Shown: positions 55,765 to 64,000 of the stretch, one piece after another
Numbering within the stretch: the first letter of the stretch is position 1
Layout of the letters: every line of letters starts with the position of its first letter
Assembly (NCBI GenBank): GCA_016715645.1
Contig: JADJZR010000009.1
Location: forward strand, 62,001-126,000
Direction: 5' to 3'
Source: Elusimicrobiota bacterium
Lineage (GTDB): Bacteria; Elusimicrobiota; Elusimicrobia; FEN-1173
DNA length: 64,000 nucleotides
Translations under genes and position numbers: made by a program
Notes under the pieces: generated by a model
Told to the model about the DNA's origin: nothing
Seen by the model: only the letters and a program-made list of their open reading frames with translations
The model's database searches: none

Positions 55765-56796
55765 ATGCGCCCTGTTCTGGATTTGACCTTTAATCAATTC
55801 AACCTTCGAAAATGCCTTTCTGTTGGGATGTGTTTTGCCCTTGTTGGTTTAGAGAGGGCTCCCGCTTTGGCTCGGAACAACGACGATTATTACGGCAACA
55901 CTTACAGCAGTAACTACGGTTCTCGGGGTGGATATTCCGCTTCCGACTTTGATCGGCAGATGCAACAGGCCCGGGCTCGGATACAGAGTTTTGTGGGGCC
56001 GTCACACCAAAACTTCAATTCCGTCCGGTATGAAGCCCCTCAGCTCAACCTAACCTACCAGCCTACGATTCGATTTCAATATTCGCCCCAGGTCAAAGTT
56101 TCGGATATCACCACGAAACCTGTCGTCAAACTGGAAACAACTCCTTCTGTCCAAAAACCAACATTTATCCAGTCGGTTGGCTCTGTCATCAAAGGGATTG
56201 GGGCTGGTGTCTTGGCGGTATTTAAGAAAATCGGGGATGGGATCGTTAATCTCGCCCACAACATTTTTGGATTGAACAAAAAGCCGGAAACGGCTGTGAC
56301 GGCCCCACCTCAAGGATTGAATGAATCATTCAAGAATTTGGTGGAAGTATCTCCGGGGGTATTGCAGACCCAGAACGGGAAAACCACCGCCCTTGGAGAA
56401 ACCTGGGAACCGGGATCGACGTTTAAACAGGAAGGAAACGGCCTTCGACTGGTTGAAGGCACGGCTTTCGTTTCGAACTTCGGTGGAATTGTTCGGGAGG
56501 GCGGCGACTTGCCTGTCCGGTTTATGGACGATGGGGGGAAAGTGAAACCGGTGGGGTTGGACTTTGACCGGTTGGCTGTGGGAATGACCATGAAGATCCA
56601 AGCCCCCGTGACAATCGAAGGGTTCGGTAAACTGTTGGGCGGGGACATGACGTTCAAGGGCGCGGCCAAGACGCCCGAAGGGGCAACGGTCGGTAAATTC
56701 CAATTCAGGGGCGCAGGTTCAGTTGGATGGCGCCCTGGGCGAGACGTTGGGCCTATCAAGCCCGGCCAACTTAATCCGCGCGACCTTTGTTGTTGA
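55765..56796 (+). pseudogene. Polymorphic toxin scaffold copy 4, N-terminal part (frameshifted)
   Basis: ATG 55765 with GAGG five bases upstream; a TTG at 55744 is also open. Signal peptide (FALVGLERAPALA), Tyr/Gly-rich stretch and the first 330 residues or so of the scaffold, nearly identical to copy 3. At about 56710 this copy has CAATTCAGGGGCG where copies 1 and 3 have two more bases, so the frame shifts and stops at 56796. Because the surrounding bases also differ, this looks like a real mutation and not a sequencing slip. Confidence 0.75.
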
Positions 56797-58522
56797 GTCG
56801 GCTGTGATGAACTTGAAAAGTGCGGAGGTTCAAAGCAAGGACAAGCGGTTGTTCGTGCAAGAATCAAAACCGGTGATGGACCTTAACCAAGTGGAAAAGA
56901 AGTTGACCGCAGTGAGCGGAAGCCTTGCCGAAGCCCAAGGGCAATTTACGAAGGCCGAACGGGATTTCAGCAACGGGGCGGTGGCGTCCCAAAGCTTATT
57001 GACCTACATGGCCAGAGCGACGGGACAGACGGATGTTGCTGTTTTCCAAGAACCTGACGATTTGAAATCCCTTCGTCAAGAAGCCAATTCCTTAGGTGTG
57101 TTGTCCAGCCAAGTGACCGAAAACATGAAGGTCGGCAATTATCAGGAAGTGGCGGAGGCTCTCCCAGATCTTACGGTTCGGACAGAAGTTTTTAAGGCCC
57201 GCTCAGAAACCTTAGCGGTTCAAGCGGAAATGACGAAAGGGTTCTTTAAAGAAATCCGGAATTTAACGACTGACCTTTCCGCCGTTAACAAGGTTGTGGA
57301 TGTGGGGGACTTGGCGGGAAAACCAATAACGATGGAAGCTGTGACAAAAGGGTATGAATGGTTCCCTGCGCCGGAAAAAAAGGCTTTTGCCGATCGGGCG
57401 AGCCACGCGCAAGAGACGTTGGTTCCGTTGGTGGAAGCAGGCGCGGTTGACGCAGACCGGGCATTGGATTGGGCCCTGTCGTTAAAAATTGCCAAAGACA
57501 AAGTGCTAGGCGCCGGGCCCGGCAAACTGAGCGACCGGATATCTGTGGCCGCCGCTCATCCGCAGGCGACGCTGAAGGAAGCGTCGAGCGAAGCGGCGGA
57601 TTTCTACGTGTTCAACACGTTGTCAACGTATGCGGAGACGTCTCCAAAAACGATGATGGCTGTGGGCTATGTTGGGCTTGGTGCCACCAAAGTATCCAAC
57701 GCGTTGGGAAAGGCGGCAGGGGTTGGGTTGATGGTGGTATTCCCGGTATCGTCAGTTTCCGGATTTGCGGCAGGGTTCGTTGCTGACCAAGGTCTCCAGG
57801 CCGCCGGGGTGAACGAAGACCTTTCTGGATTTATGGGGATCACATCGGGGATGCTGGTGGGCGGCCGAGTTGCCACAATCAAGCGAGTCGCCTCGCTTGA
57901 AAAGGGGTGGGCGGCCCGGATCGGAGCCAACCAAAGGATCGCCCAGGCGGTTCAAGGATTCAAAGCAGGGTTCAAAGAGATTATGCAAGGAACCCAAAAA
58001 GTGGCCCAAGGTGAGGCGGGGCATGTATTGGTAGGTCCAGCCGCCGCAAATGAAGCTACTATGGGAAGTGCCAGAAAAACGCTGGGAGTCGCTCAAACCC
58101 AGGCACTTAATAAAAAGCCTTGGGGAAACGAAGACCCTTTTCATTATTTCATGAAACGGGTCAATAATCTTGACATGTCGACCCCACCGAATAAAGCCGT
58201 TTTTTACTCAGGCCCCGGTAGTCAAGATGTTGCTTTCGAACACAAGCTTGTAGCAGGGAAATGGACGATTGAAGATACCGCTGGAGGAAAATGGCTAGAT
58301 AGTTTTGACCTTTATGGATTAAAACAACCAAGTCCAATTACTAAATCACAAGCTGATACCATCTGGATTTTGGCATCTAAGAAATATGCAGAGAATGCTT
58401 CAGGAGAAATTACACTGTATGTGCACGGGTCTTCGGGCAACAGGATTTTCTATCAACACGAATTCCCAACTCTTCAGAACAATAAAAAAATTCATAAATG
58501 GGCCTACAAAGACCAACCATGA
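56723..58522 (+). pseudogene. Polymorphic toxin scaffold copy 4, C-terminal part with ADP-ribosyl cyclase-like domain
   Basis: Continuation of copy 4 in the next frame (599 codons), collinear with copy 3 through GHVLVGP. The C-terminal domain is a diverged relative of the copy 3 toxin with the same key residues: PNKAVFYSG, TIEDTAGG, IWILASKKYAEN, FYQHEFPTLQ. Identity to copy 3 is near complete in the scaffold and clearly lower (by eye about 60%) in the toxin. It could be expressed alone only from an internal start, without the signal peptide. Overlaps its immunity gene by ATGA. Confidence 0.72.
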
Positions 58523-58797
58523 ACCACTTCGATCAGGTTTTCTTCGCCGTAAGGGATCGTGAGATTGAGAAAATTAGAAAAGCCTTTAAAGAATCCGGTT
58601 TAAACGAAGTGGATATCACAAAATTCATTGACTCGGCAAAAAATCTTGTCCATTATTCGGAGCATTGCGCGGAGATGGTGCGCCAGGAAAAATTGCTTGA
58701 GAGCGAAGTTTTGATTGAATTAAAAAGAGCCCATCCCGGATTTAGTGAAGAAACTTACGGGCTAGCTTTTAATTTGGGTTTTTCCAGAACTCGCTAG
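58519..58797 (+). CDS. Immunity protein for the ADP-ribosyl cyclase-like toxin (copy 4)
   Basis: 92 residues from the ATG of the ATGA overlap (an upstream ATG at 58498 is open as well). Homologous to the copy 3 immunity protein, mainly in the second half: SEHCAEMVRQEKLLESEVL and RAHPGFSEETYGLAFNLGF. Toxin and immunity protein have diverged together, as expected for cognate pairs. Confidence 0.65.
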   Translation: MNHFDQVFFAVRDREIEKIRKAFKESGLNEVDITKFIDSAKNLVHYSEHCAEMVRQEKLLESEVLIELKRAHPGFSEETYGLAFNLGFSRTR

Positions 58798-58798
58798 C

Positions 58799-59023
58799 AA
58801 TCACATCAACGAGGTCTCGATCAAAAAGTTCTTTTCGGCTTTACCAAACACCAACTATGGTTTTCTCTCAACTGTGAGGGCCTACCGCGTCAAAGAAGAT
58901 ATGGAGGTTCCCTTTGGTCAGGTTATTGCCAATCCTAAGTTTGGTAAAGGTGGAGGGAACCAGTTTTATATTGAGGATTGGAAAAACCTTGATCCTGTTC
59001 GTGATTTTAAACTCCGACAATGA
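58799..59023 (+). pseudogene. Orphan toxin domain fragment, possibly TNT-like
   Basis: An open frame with no start codon of its own reads ASNHINEVSIKKFFSALP, then STVRAYRVKEDMEVPFGQVI and ANPKFGKGGGNQFYIEDW, ending in an ATGA overlap with the next gene. The YxV...VxxGxV...FGxxGGGxQ pattern is reminiscent of the TNT NAD glycohydrolase domain, but the match is weak and the N-terminal part is missing. It follows copy 4's immunity gene directly, as orphan cassettes do in other polymorphic toxin loci. Confidence 0.45.
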
Positions 59024-59286
59024 CCAGATTAAGCCCGTCGCTTAAGCCGATCTTTGATCTCGAAGTTAAAAACGGCAATGAGGTATTGCGAATTGACGAA
59101 CCTGCGGGTTCTAATTGTCCTTACGCAATTATTTTCAAGTTCCCACTCCATTTTCAAGAGGTTAAGGAACTCATCCTTCCTCTGCCAAATGTTGAGGAGT
59201 GGGAAAACAAAGATCCCCATTACCCTTTAGAAAGAGGATTTTTTTGCAACGAATCTCACCATTCAATTGCTGGGCCGACATCGTAG
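59020..59286 (+). CDS. Probable immunity protein of the orphan toxin
   Basis: 88 residues from ATG 59020, overlapping the toxin frame by ATGA. Sequence alternates short strands (NEVLRIDEP, YAIIFKFPLHF, ELILPLPNVEEWEN), so probably beta-rich; no signal peptide, family not recognised. Role inferred from position only. Confidence 0.5.
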   Translation: MTRLSPSLKPIFDLEVKNGNEVLRIDEPAGSNCPYAIIFKFPLHFQEVKELILPLPNVEEWENKDPHYPLERGFFCNESHHSIAGPTS

Positions 59287-59336
59287 GTATAATGGTTCAC
59301 TGCGGAATCGAGGTAGGGGGGGGCCCTAATTCTCTA

Positions 59337-59365
59337 TTGACAGGAAGTGGTTTCGGAGTCACAAT
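59337..59365 (+). promoter_or_regulatory. Promoter of the metal efflux operon
   Basis: TTGACA (59337-59342) and CACAAT (59360-59365), 17 bases apart. The predicted transcription start coincides with the ATG at 59372, suggesting another leaderless mRNA. No obvious MerR- or CopY-type operator seen. Confidence 0.5.
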
Positions 59366-59371
59366 AAGCGT

Positions 59372-59776
59372 ATGAGAAATCGGGCCCTGCCTTTGGTTGG
59401 GTTGTTCCTTTTCGGCGTTTACGCGTTGCCGGGGAAGGTTTGTCCGACGCCGGAGGGGCGACGGACGTCGTTGCTGACGGACGCGTCCGCGGACGCGGTG
59501 CCCCCGTGCCATCGGCGGGCCGAACCTCAAAAAGCAACGACCGTTCCGTGCGATCAAATGGTTTGCTGTTTGGTGCCGGAGGCCGCGCGGGGATTTTCTT
59601 CGCCTGTCTTGTTGCCCCGGTCTGAAGGCGCTTCTTTTCTCGCGTACCACAGCGAGGGATTCCTTTGTTTTTGGTCACATCGTCTTCAATCCGTTCCTTT
59701 TTCGGCCCAAGCCCCACCTGGGGCCAGTGGTCGTCTCATTTCCAGTTTTTCTCCTCGCGGTCCCCCCGTCGCCTAA
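59372..59776 (+). CDS. Small exported Cys-containing protein, function unknown
   Basis: 134 residues, with a short signal-like N-terminus (LVGLFLFGVYALPGK) and cysteines in VCPTPEG, PPCHRR and CDQMVCCL. No family recognised. It is the first frame after the promoter of the Cus-type operon, 172 bases before the outer-membrane component, where small metal-linked proteins often stand. Other frames across this stretch are also open, so coding status is moderate. The 170 bases up to the next gene hold nothing clear. Confidence 0.45.
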   Translation: MRNRALPLVGLFLFGVYALPGKVCPTPEGRRTSLLTDASADAVPPCHRRAEPQKATTVPCDQMVCCLVPEAARGFSSPVLLPRSEGASFLAYHSEGFLCFWSHRLQSVPFSAQAPPGASGRLISSFSPRGPPVA

Positions 59777-59948
59777 GAGGGTTGTCCCTGGCCCGATCCG
59801 TTAACCGGGCTTTTTTCAATCGTCCGTCTTGCATTGGGATAGCTCTCACTTCCAAAAAAATCATAGGGTTTCCTGACGCCTTTCGGTCCACGGTGTATAG
59901 AGGGCCTGGCGGTTACAGAGTGTCCAATGTTTGTTGAGTGGGGGGTCA

Positions 59949-61247
59949 ATGAAATTTTTATTCGCGGTTGTTATTGCGGGTCTCGTCGTTCTTGGCCGGG
60001 CTGAGCCCGCATCGGTTTCTTTGGAATCGATGCTGGAACTGGCTCAACAGCGCAATCCCGACATCCGCGCGATCCGGGCGTCGGTGGAGGCGCTTCGGTC
60101 CCGCCCTCAATCGGTTCGCGCGTGGGACAATCCCGTCCTTGGCTATTCTAAAGAAGATGAGCCCGGTGGGGGAGAAGTGACTCACTGGCGGGGAGAACAG
60201 GACATTCCGTTCCCCGGCAAGCGGACGTCGGAGGGGGACACCGCTGTTCACGAAGCGGAGGCGTTGGAAGCGGAAGCGTTGGCGAAATCCCTTTCTGTTC
60301 GCGCCCAGGTGCGATCCCTTTTGTTTCGTCTTCATCGAACCCAAGAAATGGCCCGGATCCTTTCGGAGCAAATCGGGATAGTGGACGCGCTGACAGGATC
60401 CGTTCGTGGTCGGTTGTCGAGGGTTCCGGGAAATGTCCCCATGACAGGGTCGCCTGGATCGGCGGGGATGGGCGGGGCGGGCGCCCGAGACGGGGGTTCG
60501 GCGTATTTTGCTTTGGAATCCGAGCGGACACGCCTTGTGAACGCCCTTCTATTAGAAAAACAGGAATATCGTTCGTCCGCCATGGAACTGAACGCCTTGT
60601 TAGACCGACCGTTAAAAACACCCATTGAATCTTTTCGGTTACCACCCCCCGCCCTTCCTAAAGAAACCGTTGGACAATTGTATGAACGGGCCCTTCAATC
60701 CGGGCCGACCCTTCTTCGATCTCTTCGGGAAGAACAGGCGGCTCAAGCGCGCTTAAAACGGGCCCGGCTCTCTTTTGCCCCCGATTTCTCGGTCATGTAT
60801 GACTGGATGAAAGATGAAGAGGGGATGACGGGATCGGAAACGAGGATTTCCGCTTCCGTTCCGTTGTGGTGGAATCGTCCCCGGGGGGAACGATTGGAAG
60901 CCCAGTCGGCTCTTCTCTCGGCGCAACATTCCGCCCATGCCATGGGGATTGAACTGGAACGAACCGTAACCACAGCGTTCGAAGAAGTGGAAACGCGGCT
61001 CACGGTATTACGAAACATTGAGACGACCCTCATCCCATCGGCTCGGAGCGCTTTCAACATCGAACGGGCTCGCTTTGAAAGCGGGCGGGGCGAGGTGATT
61101 GTGTTTTTAGAAACGTTTCGCGGGGTGTTGATGGGTGAAATGGAATACCAGCGCGCGTTGGAAGAGTTTGCCGCCCAATGGGGCGCGTTGGAACAGGGCG
61201 TGGGTGGAGCCGTCGCTTTGGGCCGCACCAAGGAGAACAAAAAATGA
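59949..61247 (+). CDS. TolC-family outer-membrane efflux protein (CusC/CzcC-like)
   Basis: 432 residues from ATG 59949 with a GGGGGG stretch before it. Signal peptide (VVIAGLVVLGRAEP), then two outer-membrane-efflux repeats: SLESMLELAQQRNPDIRAI and, in the second half, LYERALQSGPTLLRSL with a matching coiled-coil. Forms the exit duct of the tripartite pump with the next two genes. ATGA overlap with the adaptor gene. Confidence 0.88.
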   Translation: MKFLFAVVIAGLVVLGRAEPASVSLESMLELAQQRNPDIRAIRASVEALRSRPQSVRAWDNPVLGYSKEDEPGGGEVTHWRGEQDIPFPGKRTSEGDTAVHEAEALEAEALAKSLSVRAQVRSLLFRLHRTQEMARILSEQIGIVDALTGSVRGRLSRVPGNVPMTGSPGSAGMGGAGARDGGSAYFALESERTRLVNALLLEKQEYRSSAMELNALLDRPLKTPIESFRLPPPALPKETVGQLYERALQSGPTLLRSLREEQAAQARLKRARLSFAPDFSVMYDWMKDEEGMTGSETRISASVPLWWNRPRGERLEAQSALLSAQHSAHAMGIELERTVTTAFEEVETRLTVLRNIETTLIPSARSAFNIERARFESGRGEVIVFLETFRGVLMGEMEYQRALEEFAAQWGALEQGVGGAVALGRTKENKK

Positions 61248-62281
61248 ACTATTCGAAATTTTTAGCTGTGCCGCTTTTGTGTTTGGCGGTCTGGGGGGCT
61301 TTCACGGCGTGTGGGAAGGATGTCTCGGTAGCTGAGGCGAAACAGGCGGTTTATCATTGTCCCATGCATCCCCGTTACACCTCTGACAAGCCCGGCGAAT
61401 GTCCCATTTGCCATATGGATCTGGTGTTGATCGAAACGGACACGAAACCGGGAGAGGCGCCATCGGGGGACCGGGTGATGGTCAATGTGTCATCGGAAAA
61501 AGAGCAATGGATTGGGGTTCGGACCGCGGTTGTCGTTTCGAAAAAGCTTGAAAAAAAGGTCCGTGCCGCCGCGATGGTGGCCTATGATCCGGACCTGCAC
61601 AGTGTTTTCGCTGAGCACCGCGAACTGTTGGCCGCCCGGGACCGGGCCGCCAAGAGGAAGAATGGGGCCGCGCTGGCACGGGCCACGGCCATGGTCGATG
61701 CGTCCCGAGTTCGGTTGGCTCAGCAAGGGTTGACCGAAAAGCAAATCGATCGATCTCTGGTTCAGGGGTCCGGATCCGCCGATTCCGGTTTCGGGGGACC
61801 GGGGAAAGAACCGACCCGATGGGTCTACGTTCAAGTGTACGAAAACGAAGCGGATCTGATTCAATCGGGCCAAAAGGTGGAACTGACCTCGCCGTCATTG
61901 TCGGCCCCATTGGAAGGAACGGTGGAGTCCGTGGATCGGATCGTTGACGCGGAGAGCCGAACCTTGCGTGTTCGTGTGTCGGTCCCGGGGGGTGTCCGGT
62001 GGGGCCGAATGTATTTGGAAGCGGCGATTCGGGTGCCGTTGGGGGACGTGTTGGCGGTTCCCAAAGAGGCGGTGATCGATACGGGGGTGAGACGCCTCGT
62101 GTACGTCCAAACCCAGAAGGGCCACTATGCGCCCCAGGACGTTTCTCTGGGGCGGGAAACCGACGACGATTTTGAGGTGTTGGACGGTTTAATGGAAGAC
62201 GACGTGGTCGCGGCGTCGGGGCAATTTCTGATTGATTCGGAATCGCGCCTGCGGGCCGTGGTGTCAAGCCATGACCGCTGA
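61244..62281 (+). CDS. Efflux adaptor with heavy-metal-binding domain (CusB-like)
   Basis: 345 residues. Lipobox FTACG near residue 20, so a lipoprotein. An N-terminal metal domain YHCPMHPRYTSDKPGECPIC followed by HMDL binds copper or silver in homologues. Membrane-fusion core follows (WIGVRTAVV, RWVYVQVYENEADLIQSGQK, VESVDRIVDAESRTLRVRV). It links the inner- and outer-membrane parts and hands metal to the pump. Confidence 0.9.
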   Translation: MNYSKFLAVPLLCLAVWGAFTACGKDVSVAEAKQAVYHCPMHPRYTSDKPGECPICHMDLVLIETDTKPGEAPSGDRVMVNVSSEKEQWIGVRTAVVVSKKLEKKVRAAAMVAYDPDLHSVFAEHRELLAARDRAAKRKNGAALARATAMVDASRVRLAQQGLTEKQIDRSLVQGSGSADSGFGGPGKEPTRWVYVQVYENEADLIQSGQKVELTSPSLSAPLEGTVESVDRIVDAESRTLRVRVSVPGGVRWGRMYLEAAIRVPLGDVLAVPKEAVIDTGVRRLVYVQTQKGHYAPQDVSLGRETDDDFEVLDGLMEDDVVAASGQFLIDSESRLRAVVSSHDR

Positions 62282-64000
62282 GTCTACCGATCCCGCCCGG
62301 GGCTTTATCGGCCGAATTATTGGGTTCAGCGCGCACAATAAATTTCTTGTCCTGTTTCTCACCGTTTTGGCCTGCGGGGCCGCCCTGTGGTGCATGAAAC
62401 GGATCCCTCTGGACGCGTTGCCGGACCTGTCGGAAACCCAGGTGATCATCTATTCAAAATGGGACCGGAGCCCGGACATCATCGAAGACCAGGTGACCTA
62501 TCCGATCGTGTCGGCGTTGTTGGGGTCGGCGAAAGTCAAGGCTGTCCGGGGCTTTTCAGACTTTGGTTTTTCGTATGTGTATGTTGTGTTTCAAGACGGA
62601 ACCGACCTCTATTGGGCCCGAAGCCGGGTATTGGAATCCCTTTCGAAAATACAGGCTCAACTGCCCGCCGGGGTGAAAACAGAGTTGGGGCCCGACGCGA
62701 CGGGCGTCGGCTGGGTGTTTCAATACGCCCTGGTGGACAAAACCGGCCAACACGATTTGGCCCAGTTACGTTCGTTTCAAGATTGGACCCTTCGGTACTG
62801 GTTGCAATCGGTGCCCGGCGTGGCGGAGGTGGCATCGGTGGGGGGATTTCAGAAACAGTATCAAGTGAACGTGAACCCCCACGCCTTGGCCGCTTACGGA
62901 GTGCCTTTACTGAACGTGGTCGAGGCCGTGCGCAAAGGAAACAACGATGTGGGCGCCCGGCTGGTGGAGTTTGCCGGGGCGGAATACATGGTGAGAGGGC
63001 GCGGATACGCCCGGGGCATTGGCGATATTGAAAACATCGCTGTCGGCCGCGCGGGGGACGGGACACCCCTTTTGGTGAAAAATGTGGCCCGGGTCGTGGT
63101 GGGGCCGGACATCCGGCGGGGCGTGGCCGATTTGGACGGGCTGGGCGAAACCGTGGGCGGCATCGTGGTCATGCGTCAAGGCGAAAACGCGTTGAACGTG
63201 ATCGATCGGGTCAAAGCAAAACTGGACGACATTCGGCCCTCGTTGCCAAAAGGGATGGAGATCGTTGTCACCTACGATCGGTCGGGGTTGATTCACCGAG
63301 CGATTCAGACGTTGACCCACGAGCTGGTGGGGGCGTTGGTGGTGGTCAGCGCGGTGATTTTGATCTTTATGTGGCACATTCCGTCGGCGTTGGTCCCGAT
63401 CGTGACGATTCCGGTCAGCGTGTTGTTGGCTTTTATCCCGCTCTACTTTTTTGGGGTTCCGATCAATTTGATGTCCTTGTCGGGCATCGCCATCTCTATC
63501 GGTGTGTTGGTGGACGGCGCCATCGTCGAGGTGGAAAACGCCTACAAACGATTAGAAGAATGGTTGGCCGGGGGTCGCCAAGGCGACTATCACGAGGTGC
63601 GGCTTCGGGCTCTCCAGGAAGTGGGCCCCTCAGTGTTCTTCTCTCTGTTGGTGATCGCGGTGGCGTTCCTCCCCATTTTCACCCTGGTGGACCAGGAGGG
63701 GCGGTTGTTTAAACCACTGGCCTACACTAAAAATTTGACGATGGTCTTGGCCGCCCTGTTGGCGATCACGTTGGACCCGGCCCTGCGGATGCTGTTCACT
63801 CGGATGGACCCCTGGCGGTTTCGTCCGGCCCCGCTGGCACGTGTGTGGAACGCGTTCACCGTGGGGTCCTATTATTCCGAGGAAAAACATCCGGTCAGCC
63901 GACGGTTGTTTGCCCTCTATGAGCCGGTGTGCCGCTGGACCTTGCGCCACCCCAAAAAAATCATTGCCGCGGCCGCCTTGGCCTTGGCGGCCACGGTGCC
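62271..64000 (+). CDS. Heavy-metal RND efflux pump (CusA/SilA-like), cut by the window end
   Basis: First 576 codons of a protein of about 1040. It overlaps the adaptor gene by 11 bases. First helix (FLVLFLTVLACGAALW), then RIPLDALPDLSETQVII typical of the HME-RND group, the porter loop region, and the proton-relay helix GVLVDGAIVEVENAYKRLE with Asp and Glu. FFSLLVIAVAFLPIFTL, then VDQEGRLFKPLAYTK, matches CusA/SilA over CzcA, so monovalent copper or silver is the likely substrate. The frame is open at the window end. Confidence 0.9.
   Translation, partial: MTAESTDPARGFIGRIIGFSAHNKFLVLFLTVLACGAALWCMKRIPLDALPDLSETQVIIYSKWDRSPDIIEDQVTYPIVSALLGSAKVKAVRGFSDFGFSYVYVVFQDGTDLYWARSRVLESLSKIQAQLPAGVKTELGPDATGVGWVFQYALVDKTGQHDLAQLRSFQDWTLRYWLQSVPGVAEVASVGGFQKQYQVNVNPHALAAYGVPLLNVVEAVRKGNNDVGARLVEFAGAEYMVRGRGYARGIGDIENIAVGRAGDGTPLLVKNVARVVVGPDIRRGVADLDGLGETVGGIVVMRQGENALNVIDRVKAKLDDIRPSLPKGMEIVVTYDRSGLIHRAIQTLTHELVGALVVVSAVILIFMWHIPSALVPIVTIPVSVLLAFIPLYFFGVPINLMSLSGIAISIGVLVDGAIVEVENAYKRLEEWLAGGRQGDYHEVRLRALQEVGPSVFFSLLVIAVAFLPIFTLVDQEGRLFKPLAYTKNLTMVLAALLAITLDPALRMLFTRMDPWRFRPAPLARVWNAFTVGSYYSEEKHPVSRRLFALYEPVCRWTLRHPKKIIAAAALALAATV

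Noticed and set aside
59297..59717. Minus-strand open frames opposite the small Cys protein
   Set aside because: Low-complexity Arg/Pro-rich shadows with no start context; the plus-strand frame follows a good promoter.

Overview
This window carries a GC-rich, densely packed chromosome segment from a diderm (Gram-negative type) bacterium. The evidence is an AmiC-type amidase, a membrane-bound lytic transglycosylase, a TolC-like outer-membrane protein and a CusCBA-type efflux operon. Most genes lie on the plus strand in tightly coupled operons with ATGA or GTGA stop/start overlaps. I cannot place the phylum from the sequence alone; the content would suit a deep-branching lineage such as Elusimicrobiota, but that is a guess.

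Layout. 1-3986: amidase end and a hybrid sensor kinase. 4079-9881: riboflavin operon (ribD-ribE-ribBA-ribH) running into nusB and ligA. 9990-15491: first accessory island, with a frameshifted large secreted protein ending in a RES-like toxin domain, its immunity gene, an orphan toxin/immunity pair and a deleted scaffold copy. 15620-22633: yceD-rpmF-plsX-fabH-fabD-fabG-acpP-fabF-rnc, the fatty-acid synthesis cluster. 22871-26200: acyl-CoA dehydrogenase with ETF beta and a ferredoxin-fused ETF alpha. 26205-29884: LemA, two TPM proteins, a membrane protein, a Nudix hydrolase and a NifU-like scaffold. 30041-31863: decayed ISKra4-like element. 32129-39788: rho, M23 peptidase, rpmE, prfA, prmC, murA and a lytic transglycosylase. 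40005-43849: two diguanylate cyclases and a sugar-type ABC ATPase. 43868-44348: tandem repeats running into a tRNA-Leu. 44414-45597: mazG and a HAD hydrolase. 45814-59286: second accessory island, with an intact 917-residue scaffold-toxin, immunity gene, type I restriction-modification operon, another frameshifted scaffold-toxin with immunity gene, and an orphan toxin/immunity pair. 59372-64000: heavy-metal (Cus type) RND efflux operon, cut by the window end.

The most notable content is a four-copy family of Sec-exported proteins. They share a nearly identical scaffold of about 760 residues with no domain I recognise, and the sequence diverges abruptly after a conserved GHVLVGP motif. What follows is a different C-terminal toxin domain and a small immunity gene that starts at or just after the toxin stop codon. 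Two copies end in a domain that matches the CD38/ADP-ribosyl cyclase fold by its motifs (TIEDT and YAE). One ends in a RES-like domain whose partner is a DUF2384 (MbcA/ParS type) protein. An orphan module weakly resembles the TNT NAD glycohydrolase. The common thread would be NAD+ destruction. This looks like a polymorphic toxin system with a previously unrecognised scaffold, partly maintained as frameshifted or orphan cassettes. The type I restriction-modification operon sits between two of its copies; its HsdS has two nearly identical recognition domains, predicting a palindromic target.
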